8,744 bases of DNA from Planctomycetota bacterium. Its GTDB lineage: Bacteria > Planctomycetota > UBA8742 > SKZP01. The stretch spans positions 1 to 8,744 of the forward strand of contig SKZP01000399.1 of assembly GCA_007127275.1 (NCBI GenBank). Direction: 5' to 3'. Under the pieces are notes generated by a model. That model saw nothing but the letters and a program-made list of their open reading frames with translations. It made no database searches and was not told the DNA's origin. Of this stretch, positions 1 to 5,416 are shown piece by piece (the stretch's first letter is position 1; each line of letters begins with the position of its first letter). The position numbers and the translations under genes are program-made.

Positions 1-42
1 GACCAATGGGTAAACCTCTACGGCGGCAAAGCCGCGGACTGA
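1..42 (+). CDS. C-terminal end of an unidentified protein (partial)
   Basis: Frame 1 from the first base reads DQWVNLYGGKAAD and then a TGA stop. Third codon positions are mostly C or G (9 of 13), as in the confirmed genes nearby, and the gene would converge on purQ with a normal 126-nt gap containing palindromes. Only 13 codons are visible, so no family can be named. A chance open stretch of this length is quite possible; the call rests on codon composition and on the sensible placement of the stop before the intergenic repeat. Confidence 0.35.
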   Translation, partial: DQWVNLYGGKAAD

Positions 43-80
43 AAGTCACCCAAACTTAACCAATCTATGGGATTCGTTAT

Positions 81-143
81 AAGCCCACGGGCGGCGGCCC
101 GTGGGTCGCACTGGAAATCCACCCACGGGCCGCCCGTGGGCTT
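81..143. repeat. Pair of inverted REP-like hairpins (BIME-like element)
   Basis: There are two hairpins. The first has arms 84-92 (CCCACGGGC) and 97-105 (GCCCGTGGG) around the 4-nt loop GGCG. The second has arms 122-129 (CCCACGGG) and 133-140 (CCCGTGGG) around the 3-nt loop CCG. The whole unit 81-106 is also the reverse complement of 121-143 except for one extra GGC triplet, so the two units are mirror copies separated by 14 nt (107-120). This is the architecture of REP pairs (BIMEs). The element lies between the stop of the partial rightward gene and the stop of purQ, and could stop or protect both convergent transcripts. There is no T-tract typical of an intrinsic terminator. Confidence 0.7.
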
Positions 144-168
144 GAAGCTACGGGTGCCGGTCTTCTTG

Positions 169-1020
169 CTAGACAGGCACAGTGAGATTGGCCGCGTGCT
201 GCACCGCGTTGCGGAAGAGCGTCATGGCTGGCGGCTGGGCGTTGCTCGGATGGTCACGGCGGGAAAACTCGGGGAGTTGCGTCCAGAGCACGGCACGCTC
301 CGGATGCGGCATCAAGCCGAGGATTTGGCCGCTAGGGTCCATTAACCCGGCAATGGCGTCGTCGGAGCCGTTGGGGTTGTGCGGAAACTCTTGCGTGGGC
401 CGGCCGTCGTGCGGATTGGTGTATTGAAAGGCGACCTGGCCCGCTTGGGCGAGTCGCTCGCGGGTGCGCTGCGGCGCAATCAGTCGTCCCTCGGCGTGCG
501 CCACCGGCACGTGCAACCGCTCCATCCTTGTAAGAAATGGCGAGGCGGCCGCCGCCTCCGGCGCGACGCGCAACGTGGTCCAGCGGCACTCGTAGTGGCC
601 GGAGCGGTTCCACGTCAGCGTTAGCGGCAACTCCCGCACGGGCACGTCGAGCCCAGCCGCGCCGAGCGGGATCAGCCCGGTTTTCACGAGCACCTGAAAG
701 CCGTTGCAGATGCCCAGGATTAGCTTGCCGGCGGCGAGAAACCGCTTGAGGTCCGCGCCGAGGCGCTGGCGCAACTCGGTGGCGAGCACCTTGCCGGAGT
801 GAATGTCGTCGCCGTAACTGAAGCCGCCGGGCAAGACGAGAATCTGTGCCTCGTGCAGCCGTTGCGGGGCGGCAAAGAGCGCATTGATGTGCAGCCGCTC
901 GCACGTGGCCCCGGCCTGCTCGAAGGCGACCTGCGCCTCGTCGTCACAGTTCGTCCCCGCGGCCCGCAAAATGAGCACCTTCACCGACGGCCCCTTCGCT
1001 GTCTCTGTCGTCGTTGTCAC
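169..1020 (-). CDS. purQ: Phosphoribosylformylglycinamidine synthase, glutaminase subunit (PurQ)
   Basis: This is a class I glutamine amidotransferase that supplies ammonia to the FGAR to FGAM step of purine synthesis, working with PurL and PurS in the cytoplasm. With the GTG start at 1020 it has 283 residues. Visible signatures are GTNCDDE (22-28), LPGGFSYGDD (63-72), the nucleophile motif GICNGFQ with Cys105, and the His239/Glu241 pair in MPHPER. The start is chosen because AAAGGAG sits 5 nt upstream; the open frame continues to 1176 without family-like sequence, and a GTG at 984 has a weaker site. It is longer than the roughly 230-residue Bacillus PurQ: segments NRSGHYECRW (138-147) and NPNGSDDAIAGL resemble the amidotransferase domain at the end of large PurL proteins. 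No purS or purL lies beside it. Identity is secure; the exact start is probable. Confidence 0.95.
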   Translation of the reverse strand: MTTTTETAKGPSVKVLILRAAGTNCDDEAQVAFEQAGATCERLHINALFAAPQRLHEAQILVLPGGFSYGDDIHSGKVLATELRQRLGADLKRFLAAGKLILGICNGFQVLVKTGLIPLGAAGLDVPVRELPLTLTWNRSGHYECRWTTLRVAPEAAAASPFLTRMERLHVPVAHAEGRLIAPQRTRERLAQAGQVAFQYTNPHDGRPTQEFPHNPNGSDDAIAGLMDPSGQILGLMPHPERAVLWTQLPEFSRRDHPSNAQPPAMTLFRNAVQHAANLTVPV

Positions 1021-1025
1021 ACTGG

Positions 1026-1032
1026 CTCCTTT
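1026..1032 (-). promoter_or_regulatory. Ribosome binding site deciding the purQ start
   Basis: AAAGGAG read on the minus strand, followed by the 5-nt spacer CCAGT and a GTG codon at 1020-1018. It favours this GTG over the upstream ATG at 1176 and the downstream GTG at 984. Confidence 0.65.
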
Positions 1033-1355
1033 CCCGGGGCGCGCTGCGTAAGCTCTCCACTCGCTGTTGTAGAGAAATTCGCGGCGCGGTTCGACCCGAA
1101 ACTTTCGCGTCATCCGGTTTCCCTGACCGGCCGACACGACTTGACGCAAGCAAACAACGAAACCGACCGCGTGCACCTCCGCTTTGCGGAAATCTTGCGG
1201 CCACGCCCGTGCGACCGTCCCAAGTTCTCGTGATGTCGACGCGCCTTGCTCCCTCCCCTGCGGGCGAACGGACGCCCGCCGGCGCAGTCGCTTCTCGGCT
1301 TTCCCCGCTGGAGATACACGGCAAACGAAATCCTCGTTACGGAACGCTGTAGGGG

Positions 1356-1361
1356 TATGCT
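1356..1361 (+). promoter_or_regulatory. Candidate -10 box for the small membrane protein gene
   Basis: TATGCT preceded by GGGG, matching TATAAT at 4 of 6 positions and placed about 60 nt before the GTG start at 1422. No TTGACA-like -35 is found 16-19 nt upstream. The same 8-mer, GGTATGCT, lies ahead of the propeller-protein gene on the minus strand. This is a weak prediction based only on sequence similarity. Confidence 0.25.
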
Positions 1362-1364
1362 ACC

Positions 1365-1402
1365 TTCGGTGCTTCATATGGAAAAACAGGGAAGGCACCG
1401 GA
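1365..1402 (+). promoter_or_regulatory. Leader stem-loop upstream of the small membrane protein gene
   Basis: CGGTGCTTC at 1367-1375 pairs with 1391-1400 (GAAGGCACCG) through nine base pairs with a single bulged G at 1394. T1366-G1401 and T1365-A1402 extend it to eleven pairs. The loop is 15 nt. It ends 6 nt before the AAGGAGG ribosome binding site at 1409-1415. If transcription starts just after the TATGCT at 1356-1361, the hairpin sits at the extreme 5' end of the mRNA, where it could affect stability or ribosome access. The pairing is visible in the sequence; the function is inferred. Confidence 0.4.
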
Positions 1403-1408
1403 TGCAAG

Positions 1409-1415
1409 AAGGAGG
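1409..1415 (+). promoter_or_regulatory. Strong ribosome binding site for the 70-aa protein
   Basis: AAGGAGG, a seven-base Shine-Dalgarno match, then the 6-nt spacer CGCGAG and the GTG at 1422. This decides for GTG 1422 over the in-frame ATG at 1431, which would be 15 nt away. It is the main evidence that this short frame is translated. Confidence 0.7.
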
Positions 1416-1421
1416 CGCGAG

Positions 1422-1634
1422 GTGGGACGTATGGTGGTCGGATTGCTTGCATTGGTCGGCGCCAGCTTCGTCGCCTTCGCCGGCTTCGAGTCGGTGACGT
1501 GGCTCGAGCCGAGTCTCGAGGCGGTAGAGTCGGCAACCCAGGAGGGTGGCACCGCCGAGGAGGAGGAGTCACCGGACGAACCGGACGAGACGCAGGAAGT
1601 GCGCCATCACGATCCGGACGCCACAGCGGACTGA
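1422..1634 (+). CDS. Small membrane-anchored or secreted acidic protein, unknown function
   Basis: This is a 70-residue protein that I do not recognise. Residues 4-21 form one hydrophobic segment (VVGLLALVGASFVAF within it) preceded by a single Arg at position 3, so it could be an uncleaved anchor or a signal peptide, with the tail outside the cytoplasm. Residues 22-70 are strongly acidic: about 17 Asp/Glu, including EEEE at 46-49 and PDEPDE, with only one Arg and two His. Such a tail is probably disordered and might bind cations or basic partners, but that is inference. The GTG start is supported by a strong Shine-Dalgarno site. The Nudix gene begins 108 nt downstream on the same strand with its own ribosome binding site, so a shared operon is possible but not shown. 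Reality as a gene is likely; function is open. Confidence 0.65.
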   Translation: MGRMVVGLLALVGASFVAFAGFESVTWLEPSLEAVESATQEGGTAEEEESPDEPDETQEVRHHDPDATAD

Positions 1635-1742
1635 CATCGCTACTCGGTAACGCCGCGACGCGCGCGTCCGCCGCCGTTTCCCCTGCGGGCGCAGCCCCGT
1701 AGGTATGTTCCGCAAGCCGTTGAATCCCGCAAGGAGCCAGGC

Positions 1743-2324
1743 ATGTCCACCCACGAAAAGCCACGCATTGTCGACGCCGCGACGTTGTTCGAGGGCCGTG
1801 TCTTTTCGGTTGTGCGCGAACAGATTCGCTTGCCCGAAGGCGCACAGATTGAGCGCGAAGTGGTCGAGCACCCCGGAGCCGCAGCCGTGCTGCCGTTTCT
1901 GGATCCGCAGACGGTGCTCCTTGTGCGCCAGTACCGGCCAGCGGCGAACGACGACCTGTTGGAGGTTCCGGCCGGCGTGCTCGACTCGGCGGAGGCGCCG
2001 GAGACGTGCATGCAGCGCGAGTTGGCGGAAGAAACGGGCTACCGTGCCGGACACCTGGAGCACGTCTTGAACTGTTACCCCACGCCCGGCTTTGTGCGCG
2101 AGCGCCTTTCGCTCTACGTCGCCTGGGATCTGCATACGGTCAACGAGGGTGCGCACACCGACGACGACGAGCACATCACTCTAGAACGTGTCCCGTTCGA
2201 CGAATTGCGCACGAAGGTGGCCCGCGGCGAGATCCAGGACGGCAAGACGGTGACGCTGGTCTCGCACATCACCGCCTTTGCGTTGCCTTCCTTGGAGCAA
2301 TGGCGCAGCGGTGGCACGCGGTGA
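1743..2324 (+). CDS. Nudix hydrolase, ADP-ribose pyrophosphatase type
   Basis: This is a 193-residue cytoplasmic hydrolase of nucleoside diphosphates linked to another group, most likely ADP-ribose to AMP plus ribose 5-phosphate. The Nudix box is complete: G78, E84, then R92-E93-L-A-E96-E97-T-G99, with the metal-binding glutamates present. VRQYRPA (61-67) and LEVPAG (73-78) before the box, and the CYPTPGF segment (111-117) after it, match the ADP-ribose pyrophosphatase subgroup (NudF/YqkG-like). The length is normal for that group. ATG 1743 is preceded by AAGGAG (1731-1736) at 6 nt. The desulfurase gene starts 23 nt after the stop, so the two are probably co-transcribed. Other Nudix substrates such as GDP-mannose cannot be excluded from sequence alone. 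Confidence 0.9.
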   Translation: MSTHEKPRIVDAATLFEGRVFSVVREQIRLPEGAQIEREVVEHPGAAAVLPFLDPQTVLLVRQYRPAANDDLLEVPAGVLDSAEAPETCMQRELAEETGYRAGHLEHVLNCYPTPGFVRERLSLYVAWDLHTVNEGAHTDDDEHITLERVPFDELRTKVARGEIQDGKTVTLVSHITAFALPSLEQWRSGGTR

Positions 2325-2338
2325 GCACGAGTGGAACC

Positions 2339-2343
2339 GAGGT
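2339..2343 (+). promoter_or_regulatory. Ribosome binding site deciding the desulfurase start
   Basis: GAGGT, complementary to the 16S tail, lies 4 nt before ATG 2348. An in-frame GTG at 2321, overlapping the Nudix stop as GTGA, lacks a comparable site, and family members usually begin directly at the MIYLDxNATT segment. Confidence 0.5.
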
Positions 2344-2347
2344 CGGC

Positions 2348-3490
2348 ATGATTTATCTCGATCACAATGCCACGACACCGGTGGCCGACGACGTGCTCGA
2401 GGCCATGCATCCGTACCTTGCTGCGCACTTCGCGAATCCCGCCGCCAGCTACCGTGCCGCCTACGAAGCGAGACAAGCGGTGGAGGCCGCACGGAAGGCG
2501 GTGGCCGCCCTGCTGGGCTCGAAGCCGGCGAACTGGATATTCACCTCCGGGGCCACGGAAGCGCTCGCTTTGGCCATTGGCGGTCTGGCGCACGCGCAAC
2601 CCGCTCGGCGCCATCTCGTCCTCTCCGCGCTCGAGCACCCGGCAGTTCGCGAGCCGTGCCGCTTCCTCCAGGCGCTCGGTTACGAGGTCGAGTTCGTGCC
2701 GGCCACGCAATCCGGCGTCGTCACCGCGGAGGCAGTCGCCCGGGCCGTGCGCCCGAAGGAAACGCTGCTCGTCGCGTTGATGCATGCGAACAACGAAACC
2801 GGTGTGCGGCAGCCAGTGCAGGAGGTGGCCCGCGTTTGCCGCGAACGAGAGGTGGCACTCGTCTGCGACGCGAGCCAAAGTGCTGGCAAGATCCCGCTGA
2901 ACGTGGAAACGCTGGGCGCGGATGCCGTGGCCGTCTCCGCGCACAAGTTCCACGGCCCCAAGGGGGTCGGCGCCCTCTTTCTGCGTCCCGGCCTCGCGTT
3001 TCACTCGCCGTTACGCGGAGGCGGTCATCAGCGAGGTCGTCGCGGCGGAACGGAAAATGTCGCCGGGATTGTCGGCCTCGGCACGGCCGCCACGCTGGCG
3101 CAACACCATCTCACGCAGCAAACGTACTCTCGCGTAGCCGCATTGCGCGACCACCTGCAAGCGGGGCTCGCCGAGCTCGCCCCGGACGCGCGCTTCAACA
3201 GTGCCGACGCCCCGCGGCTACCGACGACACTGAGCGTTTCCTTCCCAGGGGTTCACGCCGAGGCGCTTGCCCAACAACTCGACGACCACCACATCTGCGT
3301 AGCCCCCGGAGCGGCCTGCCACACCGGCGCCGGTACGCCGAACGAAACGCTCGTCGCCATGCGCATTCCCGAGACTCACATCCGCGGCACCCTACGCTTC
3401 AGTCTCGGCCGCACCACCAAGGAAACGGAGATCAACACAGTCCTCACCCGCCTACCAACAATTCTCGCCCAGGCGCGCTCCAACGTCTAA
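2348..3490 (+). CDS. NifS-like cysteine desulfurase (class V aminotransferase fold)
   Basis: This is a 380-residue PLP enzyme predicted to take sulfur from cysteine as a protein persulfide, feeding Fe-S cluster assembly or other thiolation. It begins MIYLDHNATTPV. Visible residues include His97 (ALEHP), NNETG (148-152), Asp174 and Gln177 in CDASQSAG, the PLP lysine K200 in SAHKFHGPKG, RRGGTEN (231-237), the catalytic-loop cysteine C324 in PGAACHTG, and LRFSLGRTT (349-357). The cysteine context AACHTG, rather than SACTSG, recalls eukaryotic selenocysteine lyase and some uncharacterised NifS homologues, so a selenocysteine lyase activity is an alternative. No iscU, sufE or thiI lies nearby, so the acceptor is unknown and no specific symbol is justified. 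It follows the Nudix gene by 23 nt, suggesting co-transcription. The start could instead be GTG 2321. Confidence 0.92.
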   Translation: MIYLDHNATTPVADDVLEAMHPYLAAHFANPAASYRAAYEARQAVEAARKAVAALLGSKPANWIFTSGATEALALAIGGLAHAQPARRHLVLSALEHPAVREPCRFLQALGYEVEFVPATQSGVVTAEAVARAVRPKETLLVALMHANNETGVRQPVQEVARVCREREVALVCDASQSAGKIPLNVETLGADAVAVSAHKFHGPKGVGALFLRPGLAFHSPLRGGGHQRGRRGGTENVAGIVGLGTAATLAQHHLTQQTYSRVAALRDHLQAGLAELAPDARFNSADAPRLPTTLSVSFPGVHAEALAQQLDDHHICVAPGAACHTGAGTPNETLVAMRIPETHIRGTLRFSLGRTTKETEINTVLTRLPTILAQARSNV

Positions 3491-3568
3491 CGAAAGTGGC
3501 AAGTGCAGGGTGCAAGCGGGAATGTCGGGACAGCCGCATCTGGTGCATAACGAATCATTCGCGCCACG

Positions 3569-3589
3569 CCCACCGACTTCGTCGGTGGG
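3569..3589. repeat. REP-like perfect hairpin
   Basis: Arms CCCACCGAC (3569-3577) and GTCGGTGGG (3581-3589) form nine pairs around TTC. Including neighbours, the unit reads GCCCAC, variable core, then GTGGGTCG. This is the same outer frame as the hairpin at 83-108, while the inner stem differs but stays paired. It lies between convergent genes, as that element does. No T-tract follows on either strand, so a simple intrinsic terminator is less likely than a REP-like element. Confidence 0.6.
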
Positions 3590-3751
3590 TCGTATTCAAC
3601 CACTTGTGATGCCGCTGTAGGTCTTGGCGAACCAAGTCGAGCGCAGGGCACAAGCCCCGCGAGGCAAAGCACGGAACCACGCGGGGGCGCCGCGCAGGGC
3701 TTGCGCCTTACGCTTGCTTCCGAAACGAAAACGCAACGGCTTTCGGCTGAC

Positions 3752-3791
3752 AGCCCTGCGAGGCGACTGCGGTGGCTTGGCGTTTTTCTTT
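3752..3791 (+). terminator. Possible rho-independent terminator downstream of the desulfurase gene
   Basis: AGCCCTGC (3752-3759) can pair with GCGGTGGCT (3769-3777) through eight pairs, one a T-G wobble, with one bulged T. Five bases later comes TTTTTCTTT (3783-3791). The T-run is exceptional for this GC-rich DNA, but the stem is imperfect and the gap before the T-run is long. It lies about 260 nt after the desulfurase stop. Low confidence. Confidence 0.3.
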
Positions 3792-3820
3792 CCCGCGGGT
3801 GCATGAGCACTCGGAAAGCT

Positions 3821-5182
3821 TTACGAGCCGAGCTGCTTTGAGACGGGTTCGCTGGAAAAGAAGCGGCGGTGCAACGCGGCGATGGTCTTCGGAATGTGCG
3901 CGTTGTCGATCAAAAAGGTGACGTTCACCTTGCTCGCGCCCAGTGAAACCATTCGTACGTTGACGCCGGCCTCGCGCACCACGGCCAGGATCTCCGCAGG
4001 CAGTTCCGTCGAAACGGAAATTCCCTGACCGACGACGCCGACAATGGTTTTCTCCGTCTCGATGCGTACCTCGGCGACCTCCTCGAGGTCGCGCACCGCT
4101 TCGTTGAGCCCGGCCATGGAGTCGGTGGTCATGGAAATGGAGACCTCGCTTGTGGCGATCATGTTGATCACCACCTGATGCTCGCCGAGGATCTCGAAGA
4201 CGCGCGCCATGTAGCCGTGCTGCATCAGCATCCGCGCACTGGTGACATGAATGAGCACCTGATCTTCCTTGTAGACAATGCTCTGCACGGGACCGGCTTC
4301 GGCCGACTGCTCGGGCGTGCGCTGGCGCACAATGCGCGTGCCGGGGTGCTCGGGATGCATGGTGTTGAGCACGCGTACCGGAATGTCCTTCTTCATTGCC
4401 GGCGAAAGGGTCGCCGGGTGCAGCACGCGGCCGCCGTAGTAAGCAAGCTCCGCCGCCTCGTCGTAGGTGAGCATTTCCAGCGAACTCGCCTCGGGAACAA
4501 GCCCAGGATCCGCCGTCATCACCCCGTCAACGTCGGTCCAAATCTGCACCTCCTCGACTTCGCAGGCGGCACCAAAGATGGTCGCCGTAAAGTCGGAGCC
4601 GTTGCGGCCAAGCGTGGTAATTTCACCGGCGCGGTCCTTGGCAATGTAGCCGGTGACAATGGGCACGACGTCGTCGGGCAGCGACTGAATCTTCGAGACA
4701 ATCAACGCCTCCGCCTCTGGCAGCGGGTGCGCGGAGCCGAACTCGTCGTCGGTCATCAAGCCGAGCTCCCACGCCGGGTAGGCGCGGGCCCCCTTGTCGA
4801 GCTTCCGCAGATAAGCGGCGAAGATCTCAACGCTGGAGCGCTCGCCGAAGCTCGCGACAAAGTCGAGGCTGCGCTGGGTCAGCTCGCGCACGAGCGAAAT
4901 CCCCTTGAGCAAGTCCTTCAGCTCCAGCAATAGCGGCGTGACCAACTCGCTCTCCACGCCCAGCGCCTCGCAAACTTCGCGGTGGCGCTTGATCAACGGC
5001 ATCACGTCGACACGCCCCTGGTAGGCATCCTCCGCCGCCTTGAGCAGCGCATTCGTCACCCCGGAAAGCGCCGAGAGCACGACCAGGGGGCGCTTCCCGA
5101 GCCGCTCGACGACCAACTGCGCGGCGCGCTGAATGCGCTCCGGCGTTCCGAGGCTCGTCCCGCCAAACTTCATCACAATCAT
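3821..5182 (-). CDS. lysC: Aspartate kinase
   Basis: This enzyme phosphorylates aspartate with ATP, the first committed step to lysine, diaminopimelate, threonine, methionine and isoleucine. It has 453 residues from ATG 5182, the size of monofunctional enzymes such as E. coli LysC. Motifs in order are KFGGTS (5-10), FGERSS (112-117), TLGRNGSD (190-197), [12 protein letters not shown] (215-226) and [19 protein letters not shown] ending near 256. Two regulatory ACT domains follow, about 309-372 and 380-444, so end-product inhibition is expected, though the effector cannot be read from sequence. GRNGSD rather than GRGGSD occurs in the ThrA/MetL kinase domains, but no homoserine dehydrogenase domain is fused here. 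The start is chosen from GAGGT (5191-5195) 8 nt upstream and from family N-termini; the frame is open to 5236, and ATG 5173 is also possible. The gene stands alone, about 230 nt from its upstream neighbour. Confidence 0.94.
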   Translation of the reverse strand: MIVMKFGGTSLGTPERIQRAAQLVVERLGKRPLVVLSALSGVTNALLKAAEDAYQGRVDVMPLIKRHREVCEALGVESELVTPLLLELKDLLKGISLVRELTQRSLDFVASFGERSSVEIFAAYLRKLDKGARAYPAWELGLMTDDEFGSAHPLPEAEALIVSKIQSLPDDVVPIVTGYIAKDRAGEITTLGRNGSDFTATIFGAACEVEEVQIWTDVDGVMTADPGLVPEASSLEMLTYDEAAELAYYGGRVLHPATLSPAMKKDIPVRVLNTMHPEHPGTRIVRQRTPEQSAEAGPVQSIVYKEDQVLIHVTSARMLMQHGYMARVFEILGEHQVVINMIATSEVSISMTTDSMAGLNEAVRDLEEVAEVRIETEKTIVGVVGQGISVSTELPAEILAVVREAGVNVRMVSLGASKVNVTFLIDNAHIPKTIAALHRRFFSSEPVSKQLGS

Positions 5183-5209
5183 CTCAGCCGACCTCGGTGA
5201 GAAATGCAG

Positions 5210-5254
5210 GTGGCTCGTGGCCGGGCGCCACGCCACGGCCGACAGCCACGTGGC
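5210..5254 (-). promoter_or_regulatory. Inverted-repeat-rich leader of the aspartate kinase gene
   Basis: Within 45 nt upstream of the kinase start lie three GTGGC (5210-5214, 5217-5221, 5250-5254) and three GCCAC (5227-5231, 5232-5236, 5245-5249). One clear hairpin pairs 5216-5221 with 5227-5232 around a 5-nt loop, and 5245-5254 is a 10-nt palindrome. The copies can pair in several mutually exclusive ways, as in leaders with switchable structures. I do not recognise the lysine riboswitch (L box) here. The repeats are seen; a regulatory role is inferred, and GC-rich DNA produces such motifs readily. Confidence 0.3.
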
Positions 5255-5274
5255 CCGCGTGCGCGTCGCTTCCG

Positions 5275-5303
5275 GTTATTCGATGCGTGCGCCGTCAATG
5301 CAA
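5275..5303 (-). promoter_or_regulatory. Candidate sigma70-type promoter for the aspartate kinase gene
   Basis: On the minus strand, TTGCAT (5303-5298) and AATAAC (5280-5275) are spaced by 17 nt, matching the consensus at 3 and 4 of 6 positions. It lies in an A/T-richer patch of otherwise GC-rich DNA. A transcript from here would carry a leader of about 85 nt covering the inverted-repeat cluster. Weak prediction. Confidence 0.25.
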
Positions 5304-5416
5304 GCCGAATAAAAGATTGCCGTGCGTCTTCGCGCTGCCTTCCCGCTCATGCCTCCTTGGTGCCGGGGGGCGAGCGTGGCCCCACGGACGCACGTAGATT
5401 GCGGCGCTAGACCAGA

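Larger units (their letters stand above)
1021..1421. other. Divergent intergenic region between purQ and the small membrane protein gene
   Basis: This is about 400 nt with no gene that I can support. It must carry the promoters for purQ (leftward) and for the small gene (rightward). The purQ frame stays open upstream to 1176, but that part shows no PurQ-like sequence and lies beyond a good ribosome binding site. I see no known riboswitch (a purine-type aptamer was considered, but nothing recognisable was found). Two rightward elements are listed separately: a -10-like TATGCT at 1356-1361 and a leader hairpin at 1365-1402. Confidence 0.6.
3491..3820. other. Convergent intergenic region between desulfurase and aspartate kinase genes
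   Basis: This is 330 nt between two facing stop codons. I find no supported gene: the short open frames here lack ribosome binding sites and family-like sequence. It holds the perfect hairpin at 3569-3589 and, further right, an imperfect hairpin followed by a T-rich run (3752-3791). A 9-mer, GCGCAGGGC, also occurs twice around 3650 and 3695 beside small hairpins, without clear meaning. Confidence 0.6.

Noticed and set aside
1021..1176. N-terminal extension of PurQ to an ATG at 1176
   Set aside because: The extension does not resemble PurQ, and a good ribosome binding site directly precedes the GTG at 1020.
1256..1268. 13-mer TCCCCTGCGGGCG repeated near 1679-1691
   Set aside because: Flanks differ and the length is compatible with chance in GC-rich sequence; no structural pattern links the two.
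2337..2348. ACCGAGGTCGGC shared before the desulfurase start and the aspartate kinase start (5186-5197, minus strand)
   Set aside because: Both contain a GAGGT ribosome binding site, which explains part of the match; spacing to the ATG differs (4 versus 8 nt), so a common operator is not supported.
2114..3004. A 296-codon open frame on the minus strand opposite the Nudix and desulfurase genes
   Set aside because: It spans two well-identified genes and shows no family-like motif; explained by codon bias of the plus-strand genes.
3758..3770. 13-mer GCGAGGCGACTGC also found at 8114-8126
   Set aside because: One shared 13-mer is near chance expectation in about 8.7 kb of GC-rich DNA, and flanks do not match.
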